A stretch of DNA of 6,894 nt. Source: Gammaproteobacteria bacterium (GTDB taxonomy: Bacteria > Pseudomonadota > Gammaproteobacteria > HK1). Location of the stretch: NCBI GenBank assembly GCA_013042035.1, contig JABDQX010000214.1, positions 1 to 6,894 on the forward strand, written 5' to 3'. This document shows positions 5,697-6,894 of the stretch, one piece after another (the stretch's first letter is position 1; every line of letters starts with the position of its first letter). Under the pieces are notes generated by a model. It saw only the letters and a list, made by a program, of their open reading frames with translations. It ran no database searches and was not told the DNA's origin. The position numbers were made by a program, and so were the translations under genes.

Positions 5697-6610
5697 CGCA
5701 ACCAATCTTGGCCAACCCCATTTTCATCCTCGCATCGCCATTTTCATTCCGCGCCGCTTTGTGCGCAATGCTCGGACAACACCCGAATCTTTACGATCTC
5801 CCGGATATGAACCTCCTGGCCCGGGAATATCCGACGAATCTCCTGGATGAACCGGCCACCTTACCACTCGATGGGCTTTTACGCAGCGTCGGGCAGCTCT
5901 ATGGTGGAGAACAAACCCTGGAATCCATGGAGATGGCGCGCCGCTGGTTGTACCAGCGCCTATCGAAACAAACCCGTGATATTTATCTGGAATTATGCCG
6001 AAAAATCGACCCGTTGCGGATGGTCGATTCCAGCGCGGCGTATACTAATCCCAAACAACCCGAAACGTTGCATCGTATCGGAGCGGGCTTCCCGAAGGCG
6101 TATTATATCCATCTCGTCAGACATCCACGCACCCAGTGCCAAGCATGGATGAAAGACCCAAGGAGCGTATCCGAACTGCACGCCTTGAAGTCATATGCCC
6201 ATGACACAAACCAGCCTGTCATCGATCCCCAGTTCGATTGGCAACACAGAAATCGAATGATCCTGAATTTCCTCGACGGCATTCCCACGGATCGGTGGAT
6301 ACGTCTACGCGGAGAGGATGTCATCAGTAACCCACGTGACCATCTGGAAGAAATATGCCGATGGCTGAAGATTCCCTGGAACGAATCGGTGTACGAGGCC
6401 ATGCTTGCCACGGAAAACTCCGTCTACAGCAGCGCGGGACCTTACGGTGCAAAATGGGGCCGTAACCCGGAATTCCTGCGCTCGCCCGCACTTCGGCAAC
6501 GATATGGCCACAGGACATCGAAGCTCGATGGTGCCCTGCCGTGGCGGACAGATGGCGCTGGGCTAACCGGAGAGACTATCGAGCTGGCCCGACAATTCGG
6601 TTATGAATAA
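5693..6610 (+). CDS. PKS-associated sulfotransferase-like protein with altered PAPS-binding loop
   Basis: The 305-residue product has the usual length of a soluble bacterial sulfotransferase, with no signal peptide or membrane segment. NPIFILASPFSF (8-19) followed by CAMLGQHPNLY (24-34) is the N-terminal strand, loop and helix of PAPS-dependent sulfotransferases linked to PKS clusters. IHLVRHPRTQCQAW (139-152) is the 3'-phosphate-binding region with Arg143. EEICRWLKIPW and FLRSPALR (261-268) match the C-terminal part of the family. Known family role: transfer of sulfate from PAPS to a hydroxyl of an acyl or polyketide chain. Odd points: the loop that normally reads PRSGST or similar is SPFSFRAA, and the DKSP segment is DSSA (112-115). 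Catalysis is therefore uncertain. Start is GTG with AGGTGG upstream; stop is TAA. The gene diverges from the PKS, suggesting a shared pathway. Confidence 0.85.
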   Translation: MTQPILANPIFILASPFSFRAALCAMLGQHPNLYDLPDMNLLAREYPTNLLDEPATLPLDGLLRSVGQLYGGEQTLESMEMARRWLYQRLSKQTRDIYLELCRKIDPLRMVDSSAAYTNPKQPETLHRIGAGFPKAYYIHLVRHPRTQCQAWMKDPRSVSELHALKSYAHDTNQPVIDPQFDWQHRNRMILNFLDGIPTDRWIRLRGEDVISNPRDHLEEICRWLKIPWNESVYEAMLATENSVYSSAGPYGAKWGRNPEFLRSPALRQRYGHRTSKLDGALPWRTDGAGLTGETIELARQFGYE

Positions 6611-6894
6611 AAAGCAATAACTGCTTGGACAGCATCATGAAGACCTTCAGCACCGCAGGCCCCGTGAGATCGGATGACCATTACAACATCCCCGCTCGGA
6701 TAAATCATGGGAGGAGAAGTGCTTTGTCAGGGAAGAAGAGATTGAGGCTCGGCAAGGGAAATACCGGATTGGTGTGTGGGGGATGTGAGGTGATTGCCGG
6801 AAAAGAATATACCGGATTGCGGCGTATTTTGTTCGTATTCAAGGCGCGGCAACAGGCGCATAGTCGTTCTATGTAACTGTTGACGTAACGCACA
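6611..6894. other. Region downstream of the sulfotransferase-like gene with no convincing gene
   Basis: No supported CDS is seen on either strand. A plus-strand frame opening at TTG 6625 (83 codons) and a minus-strand frame (6893-6705, 62 codons) both lack recognisable motifs or a ribosome binding site. The short inverted pair AAGCA (6612-6616) and TGCTT (6622-6626) just after the stop has no T-run and is a poor terminator. The top strand is purine-rich around 6708-6810, and an 11-bp direct repeat is present. A TTGACG at 6881-6886 could be a -35 for something beyond the window. Confidence 0.6.
6761..6819 (+). repeat. Direct repeat of 11 bp (ATACCGGATTG), period 48
   Basis: ATACCGGATTG occurs at 6761-6771 and again at 6809-6819. 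The flanks differ (GGAA before the first copy, AGAAT before the second), so this is a short repeat and not a tandem array. Function unknown; it could be remnant mobile or intergenic repeat sequence. Confidence 0.5.

Noticed and set aside
6612..6626. Possible terminator hairpin just after the sulfotransferase-like stop
   Set aside because: The stem has only five base pairs, is weak, and has no T-run after it.
6625..6876. Plus-strand frame of 83 codons after the sulfotransferase-like gene
   Set aside because: It starts at TTG with no Shine-Dalgarno, has an irregular codon pattern and contains a direct repeat. It has no recognisable family.
1..6894. CRISPR arrays, tRNA or rRNA genes, insertion sequence ends
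   Set aside because: No regularly spaced repeats, no tRNA- or rRNA-like segments and no transposase or terminal inverted repeats were seen on either strand.

Overview
This is a bacterial secondary-metabolism or secondary-lipid locus. It holds one very large minus-strand gene that runs off the left edge, a divergent plus-strand gene, and about 280 bases with no convincing gene on the right. The dense, moderately GC-rich coding, the type I PKS architecture and the intronless divergent layout point to a Gram-negative bacterium, possibly a proteobacterium. The window cannot place it more closely.

Positions 5456 down to 1 form a single open frame of 1818 complete codons on the minus strand with no stop, so the gene continues beyond the window. 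I translated it codon by codon. In order it encodes: (1) a degenerate nitronate monooxygenase/FabK-like flavin barrel, about residues 1-310; (2) a second, better conserved barrel of the same type resembling the PfaD enoyl reductase, about 325-690; (3) a ketosynthase with a full Cys-His-His triad and PfaA-like features, about 715-1165; (4) a malonyl-type acyltransferase, about 1291-1600; (5) a long polar linker ending in the helix that usually precedes acyl carrier domains. No carrier, ketoreductase or dehydratase domain is reached.

Positions 5457-5692 are an AT-rich divergent intergenic region (about 39% GC over 5461-5640 by hand count, against about 60% in a sampled PKS line). It holds a perfect extended -10 promoter toward the right-hand gene, a 10-bp motif repeated in mirror orientation toward both genes, and a small hairpin followed by an 8-codon leader ORF overlapping the right-hand start codon.

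Positions 5693-6610 encode a 305-residue protein of the PKS-associated PAPS sulfotransferase type. Its 5'-phosphosulfate-binding loop and the usual Asp-Lys-Ser-Pro segment are both altered. Positions 6611-6894 show only an 11-bp direct repeat.

Inference: the large gene is the first module of an iterative PUFA-synthase-like enzyme that carries its own flavin enoyl reductase at the N-terminus. The divergent gene may tailor the product, or may have lost sulfotransferase chemistry. The product is unknown.
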